A program made the translations under genes and the position numbers. From positions 82,506 to 146,505 of the forward strand of contig CADAHH010000005.1 of NCBI GenBank assembly GCA_902787685.1: a DNA stretch of 64,000 bases. The letters run 5' to 3'. Below the pieces are notes generated by a model, which saw only the letters and a program-made list of their open reading frames with translations, made no database searches and was not told the origin of the DNA. Every line of letters starts with the position of its first letter. The first letter of the stretch is position 1. The stretch is from an uncultured Eubacteriales bacterium. Its GTDB lineage: Bacteria > Bacillota > Clostridia > TANB77 > CAG-508. Positions 34,544-44,510 of this stretch are shown one piece after another.

Positions 34544-36230
34544 TACTAATTTTCCCTTTCAGATTTTGACTTTCTTCTATACATTTATACTTCGTTGGTT
34601 CTTTTATAAAAGGTGCTATAAAATATAATGGAATTGTTAAAACTAAAATATAAATATATCTTAATGTAAAAGCCAATGGAACTGCTATAAGTATTGACAA
34701 ATAAGTTAACAAAGAAGGAATGAATAATACTATATACTTATAGTTTTTCTTATATACTGTCATTATCATTAAAACTATGGTAATAACAAAAAATACTGCT
34801 GAACTAATAGCTATATTTGGTTTCAATATTTCTCTCACAGATTTTCCAGTAATATTATATATAAAATCATATTGGACATATCCTATATCTTTTTCTTCTA
34901 ATCCTGGCCACATTGTTTCTTGAGTGTATCCATAAAAAATAGCTTTATTTACATCCCAATAACCTAATGTGTTATATAAGTATGCAATTATATATTTTTT
35001 AGGATTTTGTAGGAATACTTCAAACCATACTTTAAAATATTGGCCTTTATTTTCTTCTATAAATTTTTCGCTAAAATGAGTATTTCCCCATTTAATATTA
35101 TCTATATTCAAGGGTGTATAATGTTCTTTAATTGATTCTATCGGAATTATTTTATTTATAAATTCTTTCTGTTCATCTGTTATATTTCCATCAGTATATA
35201 CAACATAACAAATTTGCTGATCTAATATTCCAAGATTTTCATTGAATGGTCCGTTTAAATTAAACTTATTGTATATTGGTCCCTGAACCAAAAATGTAAG
35301 AAAAATAGTAGCAAAAGAAAATATTATAAATTTCTTAGCGTTTTTCATAATATTTTTTCTATATAAAAATATTATAAAAATAGTTACTAAAAATATAATA
35401 TATTTTCCGTTATTTCTAAAAAACATTACTAATAATGAAATAAGGCAATAATAAAGTGTATGTTTATACTCTTTCAATTTTTCCCCATTATTTTTTGCAA
35501 TATCCCAAATATATATAATAAACATAAATAAGGCCAAGGAAAATGGTACATCTTTCCATAATGAAACAGCATATAATGGAACTAACTCAAATAGTCCAAA
35601 ATATAATGTTACAATTGCTATAACTTTATAATTAATATTATCTTTATATAATTTATAAATAAAATATGTTAATACCAATGCCATAATAATTTCTTGAGCA
35701 ATGGTAAATAGCCTTAACCCATATAATGGATTTCCAAATAAAACCCCTATTTTTAAGAATGCTTTAATTATTAACGTATATAGAATTGGATTATGGTTTG
35801 TTATTCCAACAGCTCCAGTTGCTTGATTTATTGCAGCAATTGTATCTGCAAAAACTCCTCCCGGAAAATAAGATAAAAAATATGGCATCCAAAATAGTAT
35901 TAATATAGTAAAAATTATCATAAAAAACCTAAATTCATGTTTAGGAGTATTTTTTTTATTATAAATAGAAATATCAACTTTCTTTAAAAATATTTCCAAT
36001 AATAAAAAACACAGATTTACAATAAAAAAAACGATTACTCCTATTAAAACATTACTGAAACCTATACTGTTAAAATGCGTTTGTTCTAGTTTAGAGTTTA
36101 TATCTCCATTAAAAACAATCGCACTATCTAATATTATAGTAATTGAAAATATTATTGAAAATAATATCTTAAAGCAAAAATATAATTTATTAGTTCTAGT
36201 ATGTTCCATAAATTTAAAATTTTTTTTCAT
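34530..36230 (-). CDS. Multi-pass membrane protein, DUF6020-like paralogue
   Basis: A 566-residue protein with about twelve helices. It is a diverged relative of its downstream neighbour: FPGGVFADTIAAINQATG corresponds to the FPGIITPDS loop, and ITNHNPILYT to the DHHP motif. SLWKDVPFS here and TMWKDILFS there are also shared. Both probably carry out related membrane steps of polymer assembly. AAAGGA precedes the ATG. Confidence 0.72.
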   Translation of the reverse strand: MKKNFKFMEHTRTNKLYFCFKILFSIIFSITIILDSAIVFNGDINSKLEQTHFNSIGFSNVLIGVIVFFIVNLCFLLLEIFLKKVDISIYNKKNTPKHEFRFFMIIFTILILFWMPYFLSYFPGGVFADTIAAINQATGAVGITNHNPILYTLIIKAFLKIGVLFGNPLYGLRLFTIAQEIIMALVLTYFIYKLYKDNINYKVIAIVTLYFGLFELVPLYAVSLWKDVPFSLALFMFIIYIWDIAKNNGEKLKEYKHTLYYCLISLLVMFFRNNGKYIIFLVTIFIIFLYRKNIMKNAKKFIIFSFATIFLTFLVQGPIYNKFNLNGPFNENLGILDQQICYVVYTDGNITDEQKEFINKIIPIESIKEHYTPLNIDNIKWGNTHFSEKFIEENKGQYFKVWFEVFLQNPKKYIIAYLYNTLGYWDVNKAIFYGYTQETMWPGLEEKDIGYVQYDFIYNITGKSVREILKPNIAISSAVFFVITIVLMIMTVYKKNYKYIVLFIPSLLTYLSILIAVPLAFTLRYIYILVLTIPLYFIAPFIKEPTKYKCIEESQNLKGKISNEKA

Positions 36231-36252
36231 TTCTAGTTCCTTTCATTACAAT

Positions 36253-37272
36253 TCATAAAACCTCTTCAAAAAATTTTCTATATAATTCTGCTTTATTTTG
36301 CCATGACCATTTTTGAATTTGTTGTAAGTTTTCCTCTGATAATTCTTTTAAAACCTTTTTATTCTTTAAAATATTAATTATTTTATTTTTTAAATCATCT
36401 TTTGAACGTTCTATAATGAATTCTTTCTGTTTTTTTCCAAACACTTCTGGTACAATTCCTACATCTGTTGAAATTACAGGTACACCACATGCCATTGCTT
36501 CCAAAACAGGAGCAGGATGTCCTTCAGTCCTTGAAGCACAAACATATATGTCTATTCTATTATAGTATTCTCTCATTTGATTATGTGGTATAAAATTGAT
36601 GTTTCTATCTGCTACTTCAAGTTCAACATTATAACCTTCATTTTTTAATTCTTCAATTGCAGGCTTAATAATTCTATTTAAGCCTTTCAAATCATCATCT
36701 TTGTCATCAACAAATTTACTATTTCCACACCATCCAATTATAATGGTTCTGTTATCTTCAGCTTTATATTTATTTATGTTTGTCATTTTAAACAATTCTA
36801 AATCTACACCATCTGATATAACATTACTTGGCTTTTTTTCAAAATTATCATATATTTTTTTAAGCTTTTGAGAACAAACTAAATATGATTTTACATTCTT
36901 TAACACAAAATCTGTTCTTTCCTGTTCTGAATCTAAGAACAAATGATCATATACTCCAGTTAATATTTTTTTTTCTTTAACATATTTTTGTAGAAATTCA
37001 TTATATTCTAATCCCAGTTTATCTATATAATCTTTTGAAAAATCACTATAAAGCCATGAAATGATTCCTCTCCACATAAAAAAAATTAAGTCATAGTCTT
37101 TAATATATAAAAATAGTTTTATTGCATTATCGCCAAAAATATCATTAGGAATAATATCAATATCATAAAACTCTGATAAGTATCTCTTTATTTCTTTAGA
37201 GGCATTGTCCAATGCCCACCCTTCTTTATCTATTATAATAGCAATTTTAGGTCTGTTAATTTTTATGTTCAT
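36253..37272 (-). CDS. Family 4 glycosyltransferase
   Basis: About 339 residues. The C-terminal GT-B signature is clear: IDIYVCASRTEGHPAPVLEA followed by MACGVPVISTDVG, the nucleotide-sugar site. The N-terminal acceptor domain begins PKIAIIIDKEGWALDNA. A longer frame starts at 37296, but GGAAGGA eight bases before the ATG at 37272 decides the start. It lies in the polysaccharide operon between the TagF-like and DUF6020-like genes. Confidence 0.87.
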   Translation of the reverse strand: MNIKINRPKIAIIIDKEGWALDNASKEIKRYLSEFYDIDIIPNDIFGDNAIKLFLYIKDYDLIFFMWRGIISWLYSDFSKDYIDKLGLEYNEFLQKYVKEKKILTGVYDHLFLDSEQERTDFVLKNVKSYLVCSQKLKKIYDNFEKKPSNVISDGVDLELFKMTNINKYKAEDNRTIIIGWCGNSKFVDDKDDDLKGLNRIIKPAIEELKNEGYNVELEVADRNINFIPHNQMREYYNRIDIYVCASRTEGHPAPVLEAMACGVPVISTDVGIVPEVFGKKQKEFIIERSKDDLKNKIINILKNKKVLKELSEENLQQIQKWSWQNKAELYRKFFEEVL

Positions 37273-37303
37273 AATATCATTCCTTCCAAAAAACATAAAT
37301 CAA

Positions 37304-38614
37304 TTATTTTCGTTTTATAACCCTTTTAATTTTTTGAATTATTTTATAACTTCTTGAATATATAATTTTATTATATTCTTCTCTAATACAATTATTTTCA
37401 TTTATTAGTACATTATTTTCGTTTTTTAATGAATTAATTTCATCTTTTAATTGTATATTCTTTTTTTCTAATAAAGCAGTTTGATAGTTTGAAGTATCAC
37501 CAATTTCTGTTTTTTCTAGATTTAGAATGAATTCAATCAATTTGTCATTATTTTTTTGTTCATTCCCATTTACAAGCTCATTAAAAAGCTTTCTTTCATT
37601 GTTGTAATACTCTCCATCGTTTAGTAGTTTTTCAGTTTCTATTATAAACATATCTATATCGTGGACTTTTGGCCCTGCCATCCACCAAAAATTTAATGAA
37701 TTAAATATTATCCCTCTATTTTTTACATATTCTTCTTTATCTGTATTCAAAAACAATACTGGTCTTGTAAGATTTATATAATCCACATAAATAGATGAAT
37801 AATCTGAAATTAATAAATCTATTCCATCTAATACTTCATTAATTGTTATAAATTCATTTAACATATCTTCATCTTTTAATTCTATAATATTGTTTGTTTG
37901 AATCTCTTTAATTTTGTTTTGTTCTGAAGGATGTAGTTTTACCACAAGTAAAATATTATTTTTTTCTAAAAACTGAATCAATTTTTGTTCATCATAATTA
38001 TTCAGATTTAGAATATTATTTGTATTTATTGTAGCATCATCTCTGCCTAATCCGCTTTTGAAAGTTGGTGCATACATTATTATTTTATTATAAATACTCA
38101 AATCTTTTTTTAATATTTTACTTAAATTTGATTTTCCATTATTCTCAAATAGCCATTTGTACCTTGCTTGAGGATATTGTTTTACTCTATATAATGGCAT
38201 ACTAAAAATTGATGAAAAAACCATCCTTCCAAATTCACTTGTTCCAATTAAATAATCATTTTTAGAAGAAAATTCAAAATTCCAATCCATTTCATTTTCT
38301 AAAAAAGCACCTGCTTTCTTTAATCCTAATCCATGCCACAAATTAATAAAAAATTGATTATCATTTTTTATATCCATATAGTAATCATGTGTATTAATCA
38401 TGATTTTTACATTGTCAAATTCTTTTTTAAAGCTTTCAGATTTATCCCAAATAGCATTTATACCGTTTTTATTTAACCTATCTGCGATATTTTTTTCTTT
38501 ACAAAACCAAATTAAATCATATTTTTCAATATTCATTGATTTCATATCTTCAAATAAAGCTTTACTATTTCCGGAATAATCTGGGTAACTTGCAAAACCT
38601 ATGGATTTTTTCAA
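37304..38614 (-). CDS. CDP-glycerol glycerophosphotransferase-family protein with coiled-coil tail
   Basis: A 436-residue protein. The GT-B-like TagF/TagB motifs are present: FINLWHGLGLKKAG, IMYAPTFKSGLG, VVKLHPSEQNK and LLISDYSSIYVDY. These enzymes add polyol phosphate in teichoic-acid-type polymers. The C-terminal ~60 residues are coiled coil ending YNKIIYSRSYKIIQKIKR, a module repeated in the next upstream gene. It starts at TTG with AAGGAGG upstream. Its presence suggests a phosphate-containing wall polymer. Confidence 0.85.
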   Translation of the reverse strand: MKKSIGFASYPDYSGNSKALFEDMKSMNIEKYDLIWFCKEKNIADRLNKNGINAIWDKSESFKKEFDNVKIMINTHDYYMDIKNDNQFFINLWHGLGLKKAGAFLENEMDWNFEFSSKNDYLIGTSEFGRMVFSSIFSMPLYRVKQYPQARYKWLFENNGKSNLSKILKKDLSIYNKIIMYAPTFKSGLGRDDATINTNNILNLNNYDEQKLIQFLEKNNILLVVKLHPSEQNKIKEIQTNNIIELKDEDMLNEFITINEVLDGIDLLISDYSSIYVDYINLTRPVLFLNTDKEEYVKNRGIIFNSLNFWWMAGPKVHDIDMFIIETEKLLNDGEYYNNERKLFNELVNGNEQKNNDKLIEFILNLEKTEIGDTSNYQTALLEKKNIQLKDEINSLKNENNVLINENNCIREEYNKIIYSRSYKIIQKIKRVIKRK

Positions 38615-38635
38615 TCTTGCCTCCTTATATAAAAA

Positions 38636-38881
38636 CTATTTTTTTATAAGTTTAACTATCTTTTGCGTTAATTTATAACTTCTCGAATAAATAATCTTAT
38701 TATAATTTTCTTGTATTTTTTCATATTCTTGTTTTAATCTATTGTTTTCGTTTTTTAAATTTGTATTTTCGTGTTTTAGTTCCTTAATAATAGTATTTTT
38801 CTTTTCCACATTTTGCATTAAAACTTCATTTTCAATTTTCAACTCTTTATTTAATATTTTGGTAATTTCATTCAAATCCAT
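38636..38881 (-). CDS. Small coiled-coil protein sharing a C-terminal module with the TagF-like neighbour
   Basis: An 81-residue protein, almost entirely heptad coiled coil (LKHENTNLKNENNRLKQEYE), ending YNKIIYSRSYKLTQKIVKLI. That ending is nearly the same as the end of the TagF-like protein. Similar SRSxR/K endings follow coiled coils in many polysaccharide glycosyltransferases. It could be a stand-alone adaptor or the remnant of a transferase that lost its catalytic domain. The ATG follows AAAGGGTG. It is 22 bases from the TagF-like gene. Confidence 0.68.
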   Translation of the reverse strand: MDLNEITKILNKELKIENEVLMQNVEKKNTIIKELKHENTNLKNENNRLKQEYEKIQENYNKIIYSRSYKLTQKIVKLIKK

Positions 38882-38981
38882 ATTTAATCACCCTTTTATT
38901 TATAAATCATTTCTCTTTAAAACTACCCTATTTCTCAATAAACTATTTCATCAATTTGCTGTATATTTAATAAAAAATCCA

Positions 38982-40778
38982 TTATTTTAAAAACATATTG
39001 AACTTAGCCTGCGAATTTCTTTTATATTCTTCTCTCCACTTTCTATATTTTTCCAATATTTTTTCTTTATTTTCACAAACAAATAATATTTTTTCTTTTA
39101 TTTCTAAAACATTATTTTCATTTTCCACCATAATATCTCTTTCAAATTCTGTATTAGTAAAATATTTGCAACTTTTTCCTATTATACATGGTGTTTCAAG
39201 TTCAAAACTTTCTAATGAAACTAATGAACTATCATCAGTAAATGTTATATCTAAATTAACGTCGTTATTTGACATTCTTTTATATAATTCTTCTTTTGAA
39301 GGATTATCAGAATTTCCCACAAAATTAATATTGTATTTTCTAGCTAATGTTGTAATTGGGTAATTACATAAGCTACAATCAAATTTTGCATCTTCGATAA
39401 GTGATACTGCCCCCATTTGATTAAATATATTTTGATATATATCATTATTTTTTGGATAAATACCAATTCTCAAGTATTCTTTTTTCTCTTTTTTACCACA
39501 GTACTTTTCTTTCTCAGGAATATTAATAAATTCATTTAGTAAACTTACATTATATCCTTTTTCTTTGTAAAATTCATATGCTTCTCTATTAAATAAGCCA
39601 ATTTCTTCTATTTTTCCTTTATCATAAAGATTTATTATTTCGTTGAAGTTTTCAAATACAAAATTATCTGCTAAACATGCATTTCCAAAATGTACAACAG
39701 CTTTTATTTTAATTCTTCTGTTTAGTCTTTTTATCTCCTGTATAATTTGATTCCATCCAAAAGAATATGAGTTAAATACTACTAATTTTTTTCCTGCTTC
39801 TACAATTTGTTTTGCCATCATTTTTGCTTCTTTTGCAGTATACTGTTCTCTTAAATAAATAATACTGTCTCTTTTTAAACTCTCTATTGTTTTATTATCA
39901 TAATTATATTCTGGATTGCATATTATAACAGAGTCTTCCTTTATTTCTTTTAAATTGTCTTTTGTTTCGTTTACTCTTTTAGCTCTATTTATATGGATTG
40001 AATAAAACATTTTTGCTTTATATATTAATTTTTTTATTGACCCTACAATTTTGTATTTTAACCCAAATATATTATCAATAGAATTATTTAAAAATTTTCC
40101 TAAATCCGGGCCAAATTTCCTATAAATATTTACTGTTCTTCTTTCCCCTTTGCTTGTCCATGTTGCATTAAATAAATGTACCATACATGTATTTTCTGTA
40201 AATTCTCTTTCTGCATAATTGTAACTCAATGGAAAAAAATAATCTCTTGGATAGATGTATACATTATTATCAAATATTCTAATTCCATCTTCATTTACAT
40301 AGCTTTCATATTTTTTCAATATTTTAGTAATAATTACAGGATTAGCATAGTTATACATTATATCTGGGTTAAAGTGTTCTATTTTATTATAATAATCTAA
40401 AATTTCTTTTATATATTTGTTATTTTTTTCCTTTACTCCTATAACTGCAGTTCCAACAAACCCACTATCTTCATAACCTAAAAACATATCTTTGTCTTCA
40501 AGAAAACTTATATCTTTTATAACCTTTAAATCGGTATCAAAATATATTCCGCCTTCATTATATAATGCATAAATTCTAACATAATCACTAACAAAAGCCC
40601 ATTTTTTGTTTTCGTATGCTTCTTTTACAAAAGTGCTTGAATTTATGTCAAAATTGCTTTCATTCCATTCCTTTATTTCATAATCTGGTAAAAATTTTTT
40701 CCAAGTTTCTATACATTTTTTTACATCTTTGGGTAATTTATTTCCACCAAACCAACAATAATGTATTTTTTTTTCCAT
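38982..40778 (-). CDS. Two-domain glycosyltransferase (GT32-type N-terminus)
   Basis: A 598-residue protein. The N-terminal ~220 residues are a sugar transferase of the OCH1/capsular GT32 type: IHYCWFGGNKLPKDVKKCIE, KWAFVSDYVRIYALY, and GGIYFDTDLKVIKD with the DxD metal site. The C-terminal ~340 residues form a second alpha/beta domain of glycosyltransferase-like pattern (late SLESFELETPCIIGKSC), which I cannot assign. A bifunctional polymer-building enzyme is plausible. It is part of the polysaccharide operon. Confidence 0.8.
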   Translation of the reverse strand: MEKKIHYCWFGGNKLPKDVKKCIETWKKFLPDYEIKEWNESNFDINSSTFVKEAYENKKWAFVSDYVRIYALYNEGGIYFDTDLKVIKDISFLEDKDMFLGYEDSGFVGTAVIGVKEKNNKYIKEILDYYNKIEHFNPDIMYNYANPVIITKILKKYESYVNEDGIRIFDNNVYIYPRDYFFPLSYNYAEREFTENTCMVHLFNATWTSKGERRTVNIYRKFGPDLGKFLNNSIDNIFGLKYKIVGSIKKLIYKAKMFYSIHINRAKRVNETKDNLKEIKEDSVIICNPEYNYDNKTIESLKRDSIIYLREQYTAKEAKMMAKQIVEAGKKLVVFNSYSFGWNQIIQEIKRLNRRIKIKAVVHFGNACLADNFVFENFNEIINLYDKGKIEEIGLFNREAYEFYKEKGYNVSLLNEFINIPEKEKYCGKKEKKEYLRIGIYPKNNDIYQNIFNQMGAVSLIEDAKFDCSLCNYPITTLARKYNINFVGNSDNPSKEELYKRMSNNDVNLDITFTDDSSLVSLESFELETPCIIGKSCKYFTNTEFERDIMVENENNVLEIKEKILFVCENKEKILEKYRKWREEYKRNSQAKFNMFLK

Positions 40779-40800
40779 TTAATAATCTTCCCTTCCTGTT

Positions 40801-41844
40801 CTATCTTTTTAAGCTCCTTATTTTATTTAATATTTTTCTCATTTTTAATATCTTACAAATCTTTTCATAATCCTCTTGTAATAAATCATTCAATATTTGC
40901 ATGCATAGTTTTTTTTGTCGTTCTGAATAATGGTTTTCTATAATATATAACATATTTGAATCTATTATATACCTTATTATTTTTTTATTATCATTAACAA
41001 AATCTTTTAAATTACTAATAAATTGATTTTTGTTTTCATTATAATCTTGTGTTAACATTTCTAACATTCTATCTGTAATAAATTCATTTATAACATATTT
41101 ATAGTTTTCCATATCCAAATTTTTGCTTATAATAACTTCTGATATATTACTTGCAATTTTGTAAAATGCTGACATCAGTGTGTTTGTGGCTACTATTGAT
41201 TTTTCTCTTTGCCTATAATAATATAATGCATATGGTAAATATGTTATATTTTTGGCATTAGAAATTAAAAATGGTGTTACTGCTGTATCTTCATATTCTT
41301 TTCCCACAGGAAATCTATAATCATTATATAGCTCTTTTTTTATTATCTTATTACACGAAGACCCAGAAATAGCACCATTTAAAAATGCAACAATTTCCTC
41401 TTCTTTTGAATCAGTTTTTCCCCTAGAAGTGTAGTTCCATTTTCTATCTTTCTCAAAAACAACATATACATCATATATTAACATATCAGAATTATTATTT
41501 ATATATTTTCTTGCAATAGTATAGAAATCTTCACCAATATAGTCGTCAGAATCAACTACACTTATGTATTTTCCTCTAGATAATTCCAACCCAACATTTT
41601 TTGTATCTGCAAGTCCTTTATTTTCTTTTTTGGTATATATAAAATTATTTTTATATTTTTCTGGTAATTTATTAATGAAATCTAAAACTACCTGCTCAGA
41701 ATTATCAGTTGAACCATCATTTATAATTATTACTTCGCAGTCCGTATCCATAGCCTTTACTATTGAATTAAGTGATTCTTCAATATATTTTTCTGTGTTA
41801 TATACTGGTACTATTATTGAAAATAAAAAATTGTTTTGTTCCAT
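40801..41844 (-). CDS. Family 2 glycosyltransferase
   Basis: A 347-residue protein. The GT-A domain starts FSIIVPVYNTEKYIEESLNS. It continues with VIIINDGSTDNSEQ, GLADTKNVGLELSRGKYISV and the DxD motif in VVDSDDYIGED, followed by KEYEDTAVTPFL. No membrane helix was seen. The helical C-terminus ends RSLKR. The sugar specificity is unknown. AAGGGAA precedes the ATG. It lies between the ABC permease and the GT32-type gene. Confidence 0.88.
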   Translation of the reverse strand: MEQNNFLFSIIVPVYNTEKYIEESLNSIVKAMDTDCEVIIINDGSTDNSEQVVLDFINKLPEKYKNNFIYTKKENKGLADTKNVGLELSRGKYISVVDSDDYIGEDFYTIARKYINNNSDMLIYDVYVVFEKDRKWNYTSRGKTDSKEEEIVAFLNGAISGSSCNKIIKKELYNDYRFPVGKEYEDTAVTPFLISNAKNITYLPYALYYYRQREKSIVATNTLMSAFYKIASNISEVIISKNLDMENYKYVINEFITDRMLEMLTQDYNENKNQFISNLKDFVNDNKKIIRYIIDSNMLYIIENHYSERQKKLCMQILNDLLQEDYEKICKILKMRKILNKIRSLKR

Positions 41845-41873
41845 AATCCACAGTTCCCTTCTAAATTTGAGCT

Positions 41874-42647
41874 TTATAATTCTTCTGCAAATCTTTTTTC
41901 TAATTTTTTAAATATAAAATATCCTATTACACACAAAAATATTCCCATAATTAATGCTCTTCCAAGACCGTTAAAGCTTGGTAATGTTTTATTATAAAAT
42001 ATTGACCTATATCCATCTATTAAATATGACATTGGGTTAAGTTTTAGTAACCACCTAAAGTTCCCTGGTACAGAGTCCATAGAATATACAATTGGTGTTG
42101 CATAAAATAGTAGTTGCATTAGAATTCCTAAAATATGTTGTAAATCTCTAAAATATACTGTAATACTTGATGCAATAAATGCCACTCCCAATGAAACTAT
42201 AAATTGAATAGGAAGTATTAAAAAATATAATAATGCATATTGAGATAGTCCAATACCACTAACAATAACAAATCCTAAAATTATAACTGTAGAGATAAGA
42301 AAATTAACACCTTCACTACTAACTAAAGATATTGGTAAAATCTCTCGTGGAAAATACACTTTTTTTATAATATTCCCATTGTCAACCATAACAGCTGCAC
42401 CTCTTAAAACAACACTTGAAAAGTACTGCCAAGGTATTAATCCACAACATAAATATACTGCATAGTTTTCTATATTACTTTTTAAAATAACTTGAAATAC
42501 AAATGCATAAACTGTAATTTGTAATAGTGGGTTTATAAATGACCATAAAATGCCTAAAAAAGAATGTTTATACTTGCCACCTATATCTTTTGTTATATTA
42601 GTTTTTAATAATTCTCTATAATTATATAAATCTTTTATTATATTCAT
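41874..42647 (-). CDS. ABC-2 polysaccharide exporter permease (TagG/Wzm-like)
   Basis: A 257-residue protein with six predicted helices. FLGILWSFINPLLQITVYAF is the conserved N-terminal amphipathic entry of O-antigen and teichoic acid exporters. Other family text is GLIPWQYFSSVVLRGA and PIVYSMDSVPG. It exports undecaprenyl-linked polymer with the adjacent ATPase. Its ATG overlaps the ATPase stop (TAATG), so translation is coupled. Confidence 0.9.
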   Translation of the reverse strand: MNIIKDLYNYRELLKTNITKDIGGKYKHSFLGILWSFINPLLQITVYAFVFQVILKSNIENYAVYLCCGLIPWQYFSSVVLRGAAVMVDNGNIIKKVYFPREILPISLVSSEGVNFLISTVIILGFVIVSGIGLSQYALLYFLILPIQFIVSLGVAFIASSITVYFRDLQHILGILMQLLFYATPIVYSMDSVPGNFRWLLKLNPMSYLIDGYRSIFYNKTLPSFNGLGRALIMGIFLCVIGYFIFKKLEKRFAEEL

Positions 42648-43387
42648 TATGCTGTCTCCTTTAAATATTCTTGTGTTACAATATTTGGATCCCCATCCAT
42701 TTTTATTTCGCCATTACATAACCAAACTGCTCTACTACAAAATTGTTTTACAGTATCCATACTATGTGTAACAAAAACCATTGTCTTTCCTTCATTTTTT
42801 AATTGTTTCATTTTTGCAATACATTTATCTTGAAAATGTTGATCTCCAACAGCTAATATCTCATCAATTAATAAAATATCTGCATCAACATTTATTGCAA
42901 CTGCAAAAGCAAGTCTCATATACATTCCAGATGAATATGTTCTAACTGGATTATCTATATAGTTTCCAAGTTCAGAAAATTCAATTATTTTATCAATTCT
43001 TTCATCAATTTCTTTTCTTGTTAGTCCAAAAATAGATGCATTAAAATAAATATTTTCTCTTCCTGAAAAATCTGGATGAAATCCAGCTCCTAACTCTAAT
43101 AACGAAGTTAGTTTTCCATTTGTTGTAATTTTTCCTTTATTTGGATAAATAATCTTTGTCATTAATTTTAATAATGTAGATTTTCCGCTTCCATTTACTC
43201 CAATTAATGCAACTGCTTCACCATTTTTTACAGTTAAATTTATTCCTTTAAGTATTTCTCTGGTTTCTTTTCTATTTCTTTTCCAAAATAACATTTTTTC
43301 TTTAAGAGAATTAGCTTTATCAAAATATATATTAAATGTTTTGTACACATTTTCAACTATAATCCTGTCTTCATTATCGTTCTGCAT
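42647..43387 (-). CDS. ABC exporter ATPase (TagH/Wzt-like)
   Basis: About 246 residues. It has Walker A GVNGSGKST, the family stretch LTSLLELGAGFHPDFSGREN, signature YSSGMYMRLAFAVA, Walker B ADILLIDEILAVGD and H-loop FVTHSM. Length without a C-terminal carbohydrate-binding domain suggests TagH/short-Wzt type export. A longer frame begins at 43408, but AAAGGA lies seven bases before the ATG at 43387, which I chose. Confidence 0.92.
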   Translation of the reverse strand: MQNDNEDRIIVENVYKTFNIYFDKANSLKEKMLFWKRNRKETREILKGINLTVKNGEAVALIGVNGSGKSTLLKLMTKIIYPNKGKITTNGKLTSLLELGAGFHPDFSGRENIYFNASIFGLTRKEIDERIDKIIEFSELGNYIDNPVRTYSSGMYMRLAFAVAINVDADILLIDEILAVGDQHFQDKCIAKMKQLKNEGKTMVFVTHSMDTVKQFCSRAVWLCNGEIKMDGDPNIVTQEYLKETA

Positions 43388-43408
43388 CTTATAATCCTTT
43401 CTCTTCAT

Positions 43409-44410
43409 TCATTTTTTCTCTATATAATTCCATGAATCTTTACACATATCTTCTAAATTTTTTTCAGCAATCCATCCAAGTTCTTCTTTTGCTTTCTTAG
43501 GATCTGCATAACATACTGCTATATCTCCTGGTCTTCTACCTGTAATTTTATAATTTACTTTCTTGCCTGTAGATTTTTCAAAAGCTTTTACCATATCTAA
43601 AACACTATATCCTGTTCCAGTTCCTAAATTATAAATAAATAATCCTTGTCCTTCTTTATTTATCTTATCTAATGCTTTAACATGACCTTTTGCTAAATCT
43701 ACAACATGAATATAATCTCTAACACCAGTTCCATCATGTGTGTCATAATCATTTCCAAATACAGATAATTGTTCAAGCTGTCCTGACGCAACTCTTACTA
43801 TATAAGGCATCAAATTATTTGGTATTCCTTGTGGCTCTTCCCCAATTAATCCACTTTCATGACTACCAACTGGGTTAAAATATCTTAAAATACAAATATC
43901 CCAAGAATTATCTGATTTATATAAATCTTTTAATATTTGCTCAATGTATAATTTTGTTGTTCCATAAGGGTTTGTTGTTCCTCCAACTCTGCACTCTTCT
44001 GTTAATGGAATTTTCTCAGGTTCTCCATAAACAGTTGCAGATGAACTAAATATAAATTTTTTACAATTATATTTTCTCATTGTATCTAACAAAACTAAAG
44101 CACCTGAAACATTGTTAATATAATACTCCAATGGCTTAGCTACAGATTCACCAACAGCTTTAAAACCAGCAAAATTTATTACTGCCTCAATTTTGTTTTC
44201 TTCAAAAACCTTTTCTAATTTTTCTCTATCTTTGTAATCAAATTTATAAAATTTAAAATCTTTTCCTGTGATTTTTCTAATTGAATCTAATGCTTTTTCA
44301 TTACTATTTGAAAAATCATCTATTATAACTAAATCTTTTCCTTTGTTTAATAATTCTACAGCAGTATGGCTACCAATGTACCCAGCACCACCTGTTAATA
44401 AAATTGACAT
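43409..44410 (-). CDS. galE: UDP-glucose 4-epimerase
   Basis: Interconverts UDP-glucose and UDP-galactose, supplying precursor for the surface polymer. It has 333 residues with NAD site [11 protein letters not shown] at residues 6-16, the [11 protein letters not shown] motif containing the catalytic Ser, YGTTK (catalytic Tyr/Lys), [12 protein letters not shown] and the late [19 protein letters not shown] precedes the ATG. It is in the middle of the polysaccharide operon. Confidence 0.94.
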   Translation of the reverse strand: MSILLTGGAGYIGSHTAVELLNKGKDLVIIDDFSNSNEKALDSIRKITGKDFKFYKFDYKDREKLEKVFEENKIEAVINFAGFKAVGESVAKPLEYYINNVSGALVLLDTMRKYNCKKFIFSSSATVYGEPEKIPLTEECRVGGTTNPYGTTKLYIEQILKDLYKSDNSWDICILRYFNPVGSHESGLIGEEPQGIPNNLMPYIVRVASGQLEQLSVFGNDYDTHDGTGVRDYIHVVDLAKGHVKALDKINKEGQGLFIYNLGTGTGYSVLDMVKAFEKSTGKKVNYKITGRRPGDIAVCYADPKKAKEELGWIAEKNLEDMCKDSWNYIEKK

Positions 44411-44459
44411 TTTATAATCCTCCTAAGTTTATATTTGAGTTTATTCTATCATATTACTA

Positions 44460-44500
44460 TCTAATTAAATCTCACCTCACATATCGCACCTCTCACCTCT
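44460..44500. repeat. CTCACCT repeat block
   Basis: It contains CTCACCTCACATATCGCACC and CTCTCACCTC units, related to the half-palindrome at 19.34-19.44 kb. It lies in the 100-base gap between galE and the PHP phosphatase gene. Confidence 0.45.
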
Positions 44501-44510
44501 AATTATATTT

